In this document: in pieces, positions 9,004 to 17,504 of the stretch
How the letters are laid out: each line of letters begins with the position of its first letter
Position numbering within the stretch: position 1 is the stretch's first letter
Source of the DNA: DATJLQ01 sp035509415
Lineage (GTDB): Bacteria > Pseudomonadota > Alphaproteobacteria > JACZXZ01
Direction of reading: 5' to 3'
NCBI GenBank assembly: GCA_035509415.1
Contig: DATJLQ010000054.1
Span: forward strand, 1 to 40,992
Length of the DNA stretch: 40,992 bases
Notes under the pieces: model-generated
Database searches by the model: none
The model's input: the letters and a program-made list of their open reading frames with translations, nothing else
What the model was told of the DNA's origin: nothing
Position numbers and translations under genes: made by a program

Positions 9004-10355
9004 CGCGTATTGCGGCCGGTCTCGCTCTTATCGTTTCCGAGCCAGGCAGGGATCTTGTCGCGGCCCATGAGGTCGCGATAGCTCGGACGCGGCCTCACCA
9101 CGGCGTAACGCGCGCCGTTGACCATCACTTCCGGCGCCGGCAGCCGGGCATTGTAGGTCGAGGCCATGACGGAAGCGTAGGCCCCGGCTGAACAAATGGC
9201 AAGGAGATCGCCCTGCGCGACCGGTGCCAACCGCCGATCGTGGGCGAAGGAATCGCCCGTCTCGCACACCGGCCCGACGATGTCGGCGGGCTTGAGCCGG
9301 GCGCCTCGGCGCGGCGCCGCGACGGGCACGATCTCGTGATAGGCGTCGTAGAGGGACGGGCGCAAAAGATCGTTCATGCCCGCGTCCACGATCACGAAGC
9401 GTCGCGCGTTGCCCGCCTTCTCGTAAAGCACGCGCGTCACGAGGAGGCCGGCATTGCCGACGATGTAGCGCCCCGGCTCGAAGGCGAGCGACACGTCGAG
9501 GCCGCCAAGCGCCTCGCGCACCGCCGCGGCATAGGCGGCAACGCTCGGCGGCGTCTCGTCGCGATAGCGGATGCCGAGCCCGCCGCCGAAATCGATGCGC
9601 GCGATCTTGCGCCCCTCGGCGCGGAGCGCATGCGCGAGGGCCACCACGCGCTTGAACGCGCGCTTGTAGGGGGCGCGCTCGACGATCTGCGAGCCGATAT
9701 GGACCGCGATGCCCTGAAGCTCGACGTTCTTGAGGCCGGCCGCGCGCGCAAAAAGACGTGGCGCGTCGCCGATCGGCACGCCGAACTTGTTCTCCTTGCG
9801 CCCAGTCGTGATCTTGCGGTGCGTGCGCGCGTCGACGTCCGGATTGACGCGCAACGCGGCCGAGACCTTGCGGTCGAGCTCTGCCGCCAGGGCCGCCACG
9901 AGCTCGAGCTCGGGCTCGGATTCGAGGTTGATCTGGAGGATGCCCGCATCGAGCGCGGCCGCGAGCTCGGCGCGCGACTTGCCCACGCCCGAGAACACGA
10001 TCCGCTCGGGCGGGATGCCGGCCGCGAGCGCCGTCTCGAGCTCGCCCAAGGAGACCACGTCGGCACCGGCACCCTCGGCCGCGAGCGTGCGCACGACGGC
10101 GAGGGTCGAGTTCGCCTTGAGCGCGTAGCAGATCGTCGCGTCCATGCCGCGAAACGCCGCCGCGTAGTCGCGATAGCGTGCTACGATCGCGGCCGTCGAA
10201 TAGCAATAGAAGGGCGTGCCGACCTCTTCGGCGATGCGCGCGAGCGGGACTTCCTCGGCATGGAGGCTGCCGTCGCGATAGGGAAAGGCCGCGAGCGGCC
10301 CGAGGCCCGGGGCCGCGTCTCTCTCGGCCTTCGCACTACTGCGCATTGCCGGCAT
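9000..10355 (-). CDS. lysA: Diaminopimelate decarboxylase
   Basis: PLP enzyme that converts meso-diaminopimelate to L-lysine, the last step of lysine synthesis, in the cytosol. The 451-residue protein carries the group IV decarboxylase motifs: PLP lysine K80 in CYALKANS, the HIGSQI block, FGGGLG, the EPGRYIVG block, and GPVCETGDSF with the cysteine that completes the active site across the dimer. The N-terminus is about 20 residues longer than usual before the FPYRDGSLHAE core; two ATGs (10355 and 10346) are possible and neither has a strong Shine-Dalgarno sequence. Both lie inside the end of the upstream lipoprotein gene, so translation is probably coupled. Enzyme identity is secure. Confidence 0.95.
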   Translation of the reverse strand: MPAMRSSAKAERDAAPGLGPLAAFPYRDGSLHAEEVPLARIAEEVGTPFYCYSTAAIVARYRDYAAAFRGMDATICYALKANSTLAVVRTLAAEGAGADVVSLGELETALAAGIPPERIVFSGVGKSRAELAAALDAGILQINLESEPELELVAALAAELDRKVSAALRVNPDVDARTHRKITTGRKENKFGVPIGDAPRLFARAAGLKNVELQGIAVHIGSQIVERAPYKRAFKRVVALAHALRAEGRKIARIDFGGGLGIRYRDETPPSVAAYAAAVREALGGLDVSLAFEPGRYIVGNAGLLVTRVLYEKAGNARRFVIVDAGMNDLLRPSLYDAYHEIVPVAAPRRGARLKPADIVGPVCETGDSFAHDRRLAPVAQGDLLAICSAGAYASVMASTYNARLPAPEVMVNGARYAVVRPRPSYRDLMGRDKIPAWLGNDKSETGRNTR

Positions 10356-10569
10356 TGCCGCCGTTCGAGCTGTCGCCGGGCTTCGCGGCCTTCGGCTTCG
10401 CGAGGGCGCCGCAATCGGTCCCGGAACAGGCGTTCTCCCCCGGATAGACCGTGGTCTTGAGCGTGTCGGTCTGGCCCGCGGGCACCTCGGGGTCGCCGCG
10501 GCGCCCGCAGGCGCCGAGCGGGACGGTCAGCGCCGCGGCAATCAGGATCGTCGCGATCGCGCGCGTCAC
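10336..10569 (-). CDS. lptM: Small LptM-like lipoprotein between argH and lysA
   Basis: A 77-residue lipoprotein starting at GTG, whose first bases overlap the argH stop (GTGA, 10569-10566). It has a basic start, a hydrophobic signal sequence and a lipobox ending PLGAC, so Cys21 becomes the lipidated residue. The mature part begins CGRRGDPEVP, the CGxxGxPxxP wording of the LptM/YifL family, which in Escherichia coli helps the LptD-LptE translocon mature. Two more cysteines (in NACSGTDCG) could form a disulfide. The tail is low-complexity, rich in Asn, Gly, Lys and Ala. Location between argH and lysA is the usual alphaproteobacterial position. The gene symbol is by family likeness, not proof of function. 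Confidence 0.8.
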   Translation of the reverse strand: MTRAIATILIAAALTVPLGACGRRGDPEVPAGQTDTLKTTVYPGENACSGTDCGALAKPKAAKPGDSSNGGNAGNAQ

Positions 10570-12020
10570 AGGTAGCGCTCCTTGGCGGCGCGAATCGCGC
10601 GTCGCACCGCGTCGGGGGCGGTGCCGCCCAAGCTCGTGCGGCTCGCGGCCGCGCGCTCGATCGAAAGCACGCCGAGCGCCTCCTTGGCGAAGCGCGGATC
10701 GACCGCGCGCAGCTCGGCGAGGGTCAGCTCGTCGAGGCGGCGATTCTTCGCTTCGGCGCGGCGCACGACCCGGCCCGCGACCCGGTGCGCCTCGCGGAAG
10801 GGCAGCCCGCGCGCGCGCACGAGCCAATCGGCGAGGTCGGTCGCGGCGAGGAAGCCGCCGTCGAGCGCCTTGCGCATCGCGGGCTTGTTCGCGCGCAGGT
10901 CGCGCACCATTCCCGCACTCGCCGCGAGCGCCAGGGCCAGCGTCTCGGCCGCGCGCAGGGTCGGCGCCTTGTCCTCCTGCATGTCCTTGCCGTAGGCGAG
11001 CGGCAGCCCCTTCATCACCGCGAGGAGAGACACGAGATCGCCGATCAGCCCCCCCGCCTTGGCGCGCACCAGCTCGGCCGCGTCCGGATTGCGCTTCTGG
11101 GGCATGATCGAGCTTCCGGTCGTGAAGGCGTCCGAGAGCTCGATGAAACGGAACTGGTCCGAGGACCAGATCACGATCTCCTCGGCGAGGCGCGAGAGAT
11201 GCACGCCCGCGAGCGCCGCCGCGGCGAGGAACTCGAGCGCGAAGTCCCGGTCCGAGACCGCGTCGATCGAGTTCGCCATCGGGCGCGCGAAGCCGAGCGC
11301 CTTGGCGGTCGCCTCGCGATCGATCGGGAACGAGGTGCCGGCGAGGGCGGCGGCGCCGAGGGGAGATTCGTTGAGGCGCGCGCGGCAATCCCCGAGCCGG
11401 CCCCGGTCGCGTCCGAACATCTCGACATAGGCCATGAGATGATGGCCGAAGGTGACGGGCTGGGCCGGCTGCAAATGGGTGAAGCCGGGCATGAGCGTCG
11501 CCGCGTGGCGCTCGGCCTGGGCGATGAGCGCCGCCTGGAGCGATTTCAGCGCCGGCTCGAGCCGGTCGATCGCGTCGCGCACCCAGAGGCGGAAATCGGT
11601 CGCGACCTGGTCGTTCCGCGAGCGGGCGGTATGGAGCCGGCCGGCCGACTCTCCGATCAGCTCGCCCAAGCGCTGCTCGACGTTCATGTGGATGTCCTCG
11701 AGCGCGGCCGAGAAGACGAAGCGGCCTTGGTCAATTTCCTCCTTGACCTTGCTCAGGCCCTTGAGGATCGCGGCCGCGTCCTTGGCCGGAATGATGCCGC
11801 GCGCGGCGAGCATCTCCGCGTGGGCCTTGGACGCCGCGATATCCTGGGCGTAGAGGTTCCGGTCGACGCCGATGGAGGCGTTGATCTCGGCCATGATCGC
11901 GGCCGGGCCCGCGGCGAATCGACCCCCCCAAAGGGGATTGGCGCCACGGAGGTTGGCTTTTCCTCCGGCGTCTGCTTTTCTCGCTCTCGCGTTCGCGGTC
12001 TTGGCCTTTTTGGCGCTCAT
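10566..12020 (-). CDS. argH: Argininosuccinate lyase
   Basis: Splits argininosuccinate into arginine and fumarate, the last step of arginine synthesis, as a cytosolic homotetramer. The 484-residue protein has the fumarase/aspartase superfamily signature GSSIMPQKRNPD on the flexible catalytic loop, the HTARSRNDQVATD block and FTHLQPAQPVTFGHH with the catalytic histidine. The first 25 residues (Lys/Ala-rich) precede the usual start region NPLWGGRFA and are variable in the family. It heads the overlapping run argH-lipoprotein-lysA-DUF4175 and is divergent from tlpA with only 45 bases between them, so the two promoters must share that space or lie inside the opposing coding ends. Confidence 0.96.
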   Translation of the reverse strand: MSAKKAKTANARARKADAGGKANLRGANPLWGGRFAAGPAAIMAEINASIGVDRNLYAQDIAASKAHAEMLAARGIIPAKDAAAILKGLSKVKEEIDQGRFVFSAALEDIHMNVEQRLGELIGESAGRLHTARSRNDQVATDFRLWVRDAIDRLEPALKSLQAALIAQAERHAATLMPGFTHLQPAQPVTFGHHLMAYVEMFGRDRGRLGDCRARLNESPLGAAALAGTSFPIDREATAKALGFARPMANSIDAVSDRDFALEFLAAAALAGVHLSRLAEEIVIWSSDQFRFIELSDAFTTGSSIMPQKRNPDAAELVRAKAGGLIGDLVSLLAVMKGLPLAYGKDMQEDKAPTLRAAETLALALAASAGMVRDLRANKPAMRKALDGGFLAATDLADWLVRARGLPFREAHRVAGRVVRRAEAKNRRLDELTLAELRAVDPRFAKEALGVLSIERAAASRTSLGGTAPDAVRRAIRAAKERYL

Positions 12021-12065
12021 GATCGTGACGATATTGTCGGAGACGCGGCTCGGGGACGGGATGGC

Positions 12066-12689
12066 ATGAGATCGACGAACAAGGCTTTACGAACTCTCCT
12101 CGGCGCGGGCTTGCTCGCGGTGCTCGCGGTGCTCGCGGCCGGGGCGCTGTCCGGGCGCGCCCACGCCGACGCGCTGGGGGACTTTAGCTATTTCACCACG
12201 CCCAAGCCAGTGCCCCCGATCGCGTTCGAGGACGGCAATGGCCGCCCGCTCACCCTGGCCGAGTTCAAGGGCCGGGTCGTGCTGGTCAATTTCTGGGCCA
12301 CTTGGTGCGGGCCCTGCGTCAAGGAAATGCCGTCCCTCGACCGGCTCCAGGCGCGTCTCGGCGGCCCCGGCTTCACGGTCCTCGACCTCTCGATCGACCG
12401 CCAGGGGAAAGCGGCGGTCGAGCCCTTCTTCGCCGTCAACAAGCTCACCCACCTCAAAATCTATCTCGACCCCAAGGCGGCGGCGTTCCACGCCTGGCAC
12501 GGGGAGGGGGTGCCCATGAGCTACCTCATCGGGCGCGACGGGCGCGCGCTTGGCATGATCCTCGGCCCGGCCGATTGGGATTCGCCCGCCATGATCGCGA
12601 TCGTCGAGCATGCGGTCGCGGAAGGGGCGCCGGGTCCCAAGATGAAATCGACCGAGCGCGCGACCCGTCGGTTGGCGCCGCTCGGCTGA
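12066..12689 (+). CDS. tlpA: TlpA-family thiol:disulfide oxidoreductase
   Basis: Membrane-anchored periplasmic thioredoxin-like protein that keeps target cysteines reduced, often in cytochrome c or cytochrome oxidase assembly. The 207-residue product has an N-terminal anchor or signal (residues about 8-34), then a thioredoxin fold with the active site WATWCGPC (Cys81 and Cys84) and the cis-proline in GVPMSYLIG. The ATG at 12066 is chosen because it immediately precedes the basic-hydrophobic leader and lies downstream of a purine-rich GGGACGGGATGG stretch. It is divergent from argH, a conserved arrangement in Alphaproteobacteria, and convergent with the MsbA-type gene. The exact client proteins are unknown. 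Confidence 0.9.
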   Translation: MRSTNKALRTLLGAGLLAVLAVLAAGALSGRAHADALGDFSYFTTPKPVPPIAFEDGNGRPLTLAEFKGRVVLVNFWATWCGPCVKEMPSLDRLQARLGGPGFTVLDLSIDRQGKAAVEPFFAVNKLTHLKIYLDPKAAAFHAWHGEGVPMSYLIGRDGRALGMILGPADWDSPAMIAIVEHAVAEGAPGPKMKSTERATRRLAPLG

Positions 12690-12702
12690 CGCGGGGCCGG
12701 GA

Positions 12703-14538
12703 TCAATCCTCGCCGGCGGCGGCGGCGCTCATCGGCTCGTCGAGGGCGTCCGGCTCGGCGCTCGGTGCAAACTGCATCGCGTGGAGCCGGGCATAGAGCC
12801 CGTCATGGGCGATGAGCTGGGCGTGGGTACCCGACTCGATCACCCGGCCGCGATCCATCACGTGGATCACGCTCGCGTTCACGATGGTCGAGAGGCGGTG
12901 CGCGATCACGATCGTGGTGCGCCCGCGCATGAGACCCTGCAGCGCGGTCTGGATCTTGCGCTCGGATTCGGTGTCGAGCGCCGAGGTCGCCTCGTCGAGC
13001 AGCAGGATGGGCGCGTCCTTGAGGATGGCGCGCGCGATCGCGATGCGCTGGCGCTGGCCGCCGGAGAGGCGCAAGCCCTGCTCGCCGACCCTCGTGTCGT
13101 AGCCCTTGGGCAGGCCCTCGATGAACTCGTCCGCCGCCGCGGCACGCGCGGCCGCGTGCACCTCGGCCGCGGTCGCATCGAGCCGGCCGCACAGGATGTT
13201 GTTGAACACCGTGTCGTCGAACAGCACCACTTCCTGGCTCACGACCGCGAGCGCCGCGCGCAGGCTCGCGAAGGTGACGCCGCGCACGTCGACGCCGTTG
13301 ACCAGCACGCGCCCCGCGTCCGGATCGTAGAAGCGCGGCACCAGCGAGAAGATCGTGCTCTTGCCCGCACCCGACGGGCCGACCAACGCCGTGATGCCGC
13401 CCGCCGGCGCCTCGAGGGTGATACCGTCGAGCGCCATATGGGCCTCGTCGTAGGTGAATCTCACGCCCTCGAGGCGCACCGCGCCGGGCGTGCGCGGCAG
13501 GACCGTCGCATCGGGCGATTCGGTGAGCGCGGGCGCGCGGTCGAGCAACGCGTAGATGCGCTCGGCGGCGGCGAGGCCCTGCTGGAGATAAAGCGCCACC
13601 TTGCTCAGCGAGCGCGCGGGCTGGTACGCCATGAGCACCGCGGCGATGAAAGAGAAGAAGGCGCCCGGCGAGGTGGTGCCGTCGATCACGCGCGTGCCGC
13701 CATAGACGATCACCAGCGTCACCGCGAGGCCGCCGAAGGCGTCGACGATCGGCTGGGCCGCCGCCTGCATGCGCGCGGCGCGGAACGCGAGCTTGAAGAG
13801 ATTCTCGACCATGCGGCCGACTCTCGTCTCCTCGAAGCGCTCGAGGGCGAAGAGCTTGATCACGCGGATGCCCTGGAAGCTTTGCGAGAGGGCGGTGTTG
13901 AGCGCACCCATCTGCGCCTGGGTCTCGGTCGAGACGCGGCGCATGCGCTTGCTCAGGCGCTGGATCGGATAGATCACGAGCGGGAGGCCGACGAGGCTCA
14001 CGGACGCCAAGAGCCAATCCTGGTAGAAGGTGACGCCGACGAGGAACACGACCGAGAGCGCGTCGCGCCCGACTCCCACCACCGCGTTGGTCATCGCCGA
14101 GCGCAGCGCGCTGATGTCGAAGGTGAAGTGCGAGATCAGCGTGCCCGAATGGCGCTCCTGGAACAGGGCCACGTCCTGGCGGATGATGTGGGAGAAGAGC
14201 CGGCTCTGCATGTCGGCGATGACGCGCTGGCCGACATAGGCGAGGAGCGTCTCCTGGACGTAGCTCGCGACGCTCTTGACCAGCACCACGCCGAACGCCG
14301 CCGCGCCGATCAGGAGCAGGATCGAGCGGTCGTGCTGCACGAACACCTTGTTGATCACCGGGTCGAGGAGCCAGGCGGACGTCGCGGTCGCGGCCGCGAC
14401 CACGCCCATGAAGAAGGCGGCGATGAGGAGCCGCCCCGCATAGGGCTTGACCGCCTCGACGAGGAGGCGGCGCATGAGCGCCATCGAGTGGCTGTCGGCG
14501 AAGGGCAGCTTGGGTAGGGGGCGGGCGCTTTCGGTCAT
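12703..14538 (-). CDS. msbA: MsbA-type lipid A / lipid exporter, ABC transporter
   Basis: Half-transporter with fused membrane and ATPase domains, expected to flip lipid A-core or a related lipid across the inner membrane as a homodimer. The 611-residue product has six membrane helices in residues about 35-330, then a nucleotide-binding domain with Walker A GPSGAGKST, signature LSGGQRQRIAIARA, Walker B ILLLDEATSALD and the H-loop in IVIAHRLSTI. The HSGTLISHFTFDISALR block in the first intracellular loop is like MsbA/LptA-exporter family members. The last 25 residues are acidic and variable. It is divergent from the phosphatase-like gene. Close paralogues export other lipids or peptides, so the substrate is inferred. 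Confidence 0.85.
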   Translation of the reverse strand: MTESARPLPKLPFADSHSMALMRRLLVEAVKPYAGRLLIAAFFMGVVAAATATSAWLLDPVINKVFVQHDRSILLLIGAAAFGVVLVKSVASYVQETLLAYVGQRVIADMQSRLFSHIIRQDVALFQERHSGTLISHFTFDISALRSAMTNAVVGVGRDALSVVFLVGVTFYQDWLLASVSLVGLPLVIYPIQRLSKRMRRVSTETQAQMGALNTALSQSFQGIRVIKLFALERFEETRVGRMVENLFKLAFRAARMQAAAQPIVDAFGGLAVTLVIVYGGTRVIDGTTSPGAFFSFIAAVLMAYQPARSLSKVALYLQQGLAAAERIYALLDRAPALTESPDATVLPRTPGAVRLEGVRFTYDEAHMALDGITLEAPAGGITALVGPSGAGKSTIFSLVPRFYDPDAGRVLVNGVDVRGVTFASLRAALAVVSQEVVLFDDTVFNNILCGRLDATAAEVHAAARAAAADEFIEGLPKGYDTRVGEQGLRLSGGQRQRIAIARAILKDAPILLLDEATSALDTESERKIQTALQGLMRGRTTIVIAHRLSTIVNASVIHVMDRGRVIESGTHAQLIAHDGLYARLHAMQFAPSAEPDALDEPMSAAAAGED

Positions 14539-14664
14539 GAGGCCGGGTCCATCGACCGCCTAAATACACCATGAGGCCCCGTTGCACCATGGGTCGGCGC
14601 GTGGGCCGGGCCGCGGCCGGCCGGGCTGCGCGCGCGGGCCGGCTTTGCGCGACGGCGGGGCTTT

Positions 14665-15417
14665 ATGCTAGACGGTCGTGCCGCCGGCATCCCCGGCCGC
14701 ACCCTGCGACGCTGCCGGAGAGACGAGTTGGTCGACCTGCCGACATTGGCCCCGCGAGCCCCCACCCTCACCGCGCGCGAAAGGCTCAGCGCCTTTCTCG
14801 ACATGTGGCTGGTCGATCACGGCTTCATCCGCGACGTCTATTGCAACATGCACCCGATCTCGGATGGCGTCTGGCGCTCGGCCCAGCCGGCGCCGCGCCA
14901 TCTGCGCGCGGCCAAGGCGCTCGGCGTCAGGACCGTGCTCAATCTGCGCGGCGCGCGCGCGACCTGCGGCTCCTACATCCTCGAGCGCGATGCGTGCCAG
15001 GCGCTCGGGCTCACGCTGGTCGATTTCCCGATCCGCTCGCGCGCGTTGCTCGACAAGCCGACGCTCCAGGCCGCGGCCGAGCTGTTCGGGCGCATCGAGT
15101 ATCCGGTGCTGATGCATTGCAAGTCGGGCGCCGACCGCGCGGGCCTCATGGCGGTGCTCTATCTCCATCTCCACGAGGGCGTGCCGATCGAGCGCGCGAT
15201 GGCGCGGCATCTCTCGCTGCGCTACGGCCACGTGAAGCAGGCCAAGACCGGCATCATCGATTTCTTCTTCGCGCGCTATCTCGCCGACAACGCGAAGGAG
15301 CCGATGCCGTTCCTCGACTGGGTCGCGCGCGTCTACGATCCCGACCGGCTCAAGGTCGAGTTCCACGAGAACTGGCTCGCGGGACTCGTGGTCAATTACA
15401 TTTTGATGCGGGAGTAG
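14665..15417 (+). CDS. Tyrosine/dual-specificity phosphatase-like protein
   Basis: Probable cysteine-based phosphatase. The 250-residue protein contains the CX5R loop HCKSGADRAG, with nucleophile Cys152 and Arg158, preceded by an expected general-acid region around VDFPIRSR and by the family block ISDGVWRSAQPAP...TVLNLRG. After the loop comes a helical C-terminal extension of about 85 residues. This class in Alphaproteobacteria often sits beside the MsbA-type gene, as here in divergent order, which hints at a lipid- or polysaccharide-linked phosphate substrate; this is inference. The ATG at 14665 has a GGGG element five bases upstream. The first 35 residues are basic and poorly conserved in appearance, so a later start is possible. 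Confidence 0.8.
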   Translation: MLDGRAAGIPGRTLRRCRRDELVDLPTLAPRAPTLTARERLSAFLDMWLVDHGFIRDVYCNMHPISDGVWRSAQPAPRHLRAAKALGVRTVLNLRGARATCGSYILERDACQALGLTLVDFPIRSRALLDKPTLQAAAELFGRIEYPVLMHCKSGADRAGLMAVLYLHLHEGVPIERAMARHLSLRYGHVKQAKTGIIDFFFARYLADNAKEPMPFLDWVARVYDPDRLKVEFHENWLAGLVVNYILMRE

Positions 15418-15422
15418 GCGGC

Positions 15423-15443
15423 GGCGGGACATCGACACCCGCC
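15423..15443. terminator. Possible hairpin between convergent genes
   Basis: GGCGGG (15423-15428) can pair with CCCGCC (15438-15443) around a nine-base loop, in the 38-base gap between the convergent phosphatase and NYN genes. There is no T-run, so it is a weak terminator candidate. Confidence 0.25.
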
Positions 15444-15455
15444 GAATGTCGCAAG

Positions 15456-16229
15456 CTACCAAGTTGCGGGCTTGCGTATTGTGGTGCCGGGAATCGGGTC
15501 AGGAAGTTGTGCGGCCCGCAGCATGCTGAGACGAATATGAACTTTGAAATTGGCAACCCGCTGCAAATCCAGCGCCATCTGCCATCTTCCGGGGCATACC
15601 ACCACGACTGGCTTCCGCCTTTCGACTGAAACCATTCGAATTGGCTCCACCAAGTCGGTATCGTTGGAGATCACCACCGCCTGATCGAATAAGTCCTTCC
15701 ACGCATCGTTCAGCAAGTGCGACGCTAAGTTTACGTCCGATCCTTTTTCTTCCATCGAATGGACTTCCGTCATGAATGCATTCGTGACGGGCGTAGTTGC
15801 CCTCTTGGCTCTTTTCGCGCCTTTGGGCGGGTAAACATCTACGACCAAATTAGCTGGGTTCGTCAGTGAACCGCCGGTCACTAAATGAGTTCCCCGAGGC
15901 AGCGTGACCGCGTCGGGGCTATGAATGCGCGCCTCTGCCGCGGGGAAATTAGTGACCGGTCGCCAAATGTTCTTAGAGAGAAACCTGCCGTAGTGAACTT
16001 CGACCTCGGGCAGTGTCGTGATCGCCGAGAGATACGCATGTTGTCTGACGGGTCCGCCTGGGTCGGTGGCGCCCGAAACTCGGGCTGTAAAGTACTTCAA
16101 GCGGATCAAATTGTGGTCGGCGGGAATGCACAATTTTACGAGGTCTACGGGATTCAGCCACCGAAACAGCGTCCCCTTGAGGGCCCCGTAATATAGATTG
16201 AAGCCGTCGACGTACGCGTAAACTCGCAC
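15456..16229 (-). CDS. NYN-domain (PIN-like) putative ribonuclease
   Basis: Predicted metal-dependent RNase of the NYN/PIN-like fold. The 257-residue protein has the motif order of the family: YVDGFNLYY at residues 6-14 with Asp8, EEKGSDVNLASHL at 160-172 with Glu161 and Asp165, and VVISNDTDLVEP with Asp190 and Asp192, giving the usual acidic cluster for one or two metal ions. A central insertion (about 85-150) holds the KGAKRAKR basic patch, a possible RNA-contact surface. The GTG start at 16229 has GGAG six bases upstream. G+C is clearly lower than in neighbours (32 of 60 in one sampled line against about 42 of 60), and it has its own promoter and leader, so recent acquisition is likely. 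Target RNA is unknown. Confidence 0.85.
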   Translation of the reverse strand: MRVYAYVDGFNLYYGALKGTLFRWLNPVDLVKLCIPADHNLIRLKYFTARVSGATDPGGPVRQHAYLSAITTLPEVEVHYGRFLSKNIWRPVTNFPAAEARIHSPDAVTLPRGTHLVTGGSLTNPANLVVDVYPPKGAKRAKRATTPVTNAFMTEVHSMEEKGSDVNLASHLLNDAWKDLFDQAVVISNDTDLVEPIRMVSVERRKPVVVVCPGRWQMALDLQRVANFKVHIRLSMLRAAQLPDPIPGTTIRKPATW

Positions 16230-16252
16230 GTTCCGCTCCGGCTCGATAGAGC

Positions 16253-16300
16253 AAGGGCCGCTCCGAAGAGCGGCCCTTGAGCCGACAGCACGCTGCCGGC
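16253..16300 (-). other. Tandem hairpins in the 5' leader of the NYN gene
   Basis: On the minus-strand RNA there are two adjacent stems. The proximal one pairs 16253-16263 with 16268-16278, a perfect 11-base stem closed by a C(UUCG)G tetraloop, an exceptionally stable loop. The distal one pairs 16281-16289 with 16292-16300 with one G-U pair. The proximal stem ends 24 bases before the GTG start, leaving the ribosome site free. Read as a terminator it lacks a U-run in either direction, so a stability or attenuation element is as likely. Confidence 0.6.
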
Positions 16301-16317
16301 GGGTAAACCGATTACCT

Positions 16318-16345
16318 ATGTTAGCATCCGACTCGGCGCTGTCAA
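16318..16345 (-). promoter_or_regulatory. Candidate sigma-70 promoter of the NYN gene
   Basis: Minus strand: perfect TTGACA (16340-16345), 16-base spacer, TAACAT (16318-16323). Predicted start near 16311 gives an 80-base leader that contains both hairpins. The perfect -35 box in this GC-rich genome makes it one of the stronger promoters in the window. Confidence 0.6.
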
Positions 16346-16382
16346 CTTTTTGCTTGACAGATTGTCCAAATAGAGTCCGTCC

Positions 16383-16399
16383 GCGGGTTCACAACCCGC
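16383..16399. terminator. Inverted repeat after korB
   Basis: GCGGGTT-CAC-AACCCGC, a perfect seven-base stem, lies 50 bases beyond the korB stop and also just upstream of the NYN promoter. On the minus strand it is preceded by A-rich rather than followed by T-rich sequence, so it is a weak intrinsic terminator for korB at best. It resembles a tRNA T-arm, but no other tRNA part is present. Confidence 0.3.
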
Positions 16400-16448
16400 T
16401 GATTTTGCCGGTTATTTTTGCGCGAGATTTTAGACTCGGGTGCGGCCC

Positions 16449-17477
16449 TCAGGCCGACACCGTCCAGGTCGTGCCGCGGCGCAAGAGCGCGTTGAGATCG
16501 GCCCCAGGCATGCGCGCCTTGGCGTCCGCGATCTGCGCCATGACCGCGCTCTCGTAGGCCGGCGCGGGATCGCAATAAAGCACGCCCAAGGCCACCGGGA
16601 ATTTGGGCGGCTCCATTTGGGCGAGCATGAAGGCGACCGTGCGATTGGTCTCGTCATGGACCAGGAGGTCCTTCTCGGCGACGCCGTTTTCGCCGATCCG
16701 CACGACCTCGAGCGACAACGTACCGGGCTTCACGCGGATGCCCTTGTCGCGGCTCTTGCCGAAGATCATGGGCTGGCCGTGCTCGAGATGGAGCTGGGCG
16801 TCGGCCGCGACCTCCTTCTCGCTGAAGTCGGCATAGGCGCCGTCGTTGTAGACGATGCAGTTCTGGAAAATCTCGACGAAGCTCGCGCCCTTGTGCTCGT
16901 AGGCGCGCTTCAAGACGACCGGCAGGTCCTTCTGCAGCGTGTCGATCGAGCGCGCGACGAAACGGCCGCCCGCGCCGAGGGCGAGCTGGGTCGCGGAGAG
17001 CGGCCGGTCGACCGAGCCTTGGGGGGTCGAGGGCGAGCGCGTGCCGACCCGCGAGGTCGGCGAGTACTGGCCCTTGGTGAGCCCGTAGATCGCGTTGTTG
17101 AACAGCAGAATCTGGAGGTTCACGTTGCGCCGAAGCGCGTGCATCGTGTGGTTGCCGCCGATCGAGAGCATGTCGCCGTCGCCGCCGATCACCCAGACGT
17201 CGAGCTCGGGATTGGCGAGCTTGACGCCGGTCGCGATCGCGGGCGCGCGCCCGTGGATCGTGTGGAAGCCGTAGGAGGCGATGTAATAGGGGAAGCGCGC
17301 GGCGCAGCCGATGCCCGAGACGAACACGGTCTTGGCCGGATCGGCCGCGATGTCGGCGAGCGTCTTGGTGACGCTTTTGAGGATCGCGTAGTCGCCGCAG
17401 CCCGGGCACCAACGCACCTCCTGGTCGGAGGCGTAGTCCTTGGGTTGCAGCTTCTCGGGCGGGGTCGCGACGTTCAT
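16449..17477 (-). CDS. korB: 2-oxoacid:ferredoxin oxidoreductase, beta subunit
   Basis: Thiamine-diphosphate subunit of a 2-oxoglutarate (or related 2-oxoacid) ferredoxin oxidoreductase that oxidatively decarboxylates the 2-oxoacid to acyl-CoA and reduces ferredoxin. The 342-residue protein has the iron-sulfur cysteines in WCPGCGDY and GIGCAAR plus one in FQNCIVYND, and the ThDP/Mg site GGDGDMLSIGGNH followed by FNNAIYGLTKGQYSPTS. Its start lies 27 bases after the korA stop with a clear GGAGG eight bases ahead of the ATG, so the pair is an operon. The C-terminal third (after about residue 240) is the extra domain common in KorB of aerobic bacteria. The precise 2-oxoacid cannot be read from sequence. 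Confidence 0.93.
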   Translation of the reverse strand: MNVATPPEKLQPKDYASDQEVRWCPGCGDYAILKSVTKTLADIAADPAKTVFVSGIGCAARFPYYIASYGFHTIHGRAPAIATGVKLANPELDVWVIGGDGDMLSIGGNHTMHALRRNVNLQILLFNNAIYGLTKGQYSPTSRVGTRSPSTPQGSVDRPLSATQLALGAGGRFVARSIDTLQKDLPVVLKRAYEHKGASFVEIFQNCIVYNDGAYADFSEKEVAADAQLHLEHGQPMIFGKSRDKGIRVKPGTLSLEVVRIGENGVAEKDLLVHDETNRTVAFMLAQMEPPKFPVALGVLYCDPAPAYESAVMAQIADAKARMPGADLNALLRRGTTWTVSA

Positions 17478-17504
17478 TGACTTAGCCTCCAGGCTCTTGT
17501 CCGG

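Noticed and set aside
16383..16410. tRNA T-arm-like sequence GCGGG-TTCACAA-CCCGC, possible tRNA or integration site
   Set aside because: No D-arm, anticodon arm or matching acceptor strand lies upstream, no CCA-type end follows, and no integrase gene is nearby.
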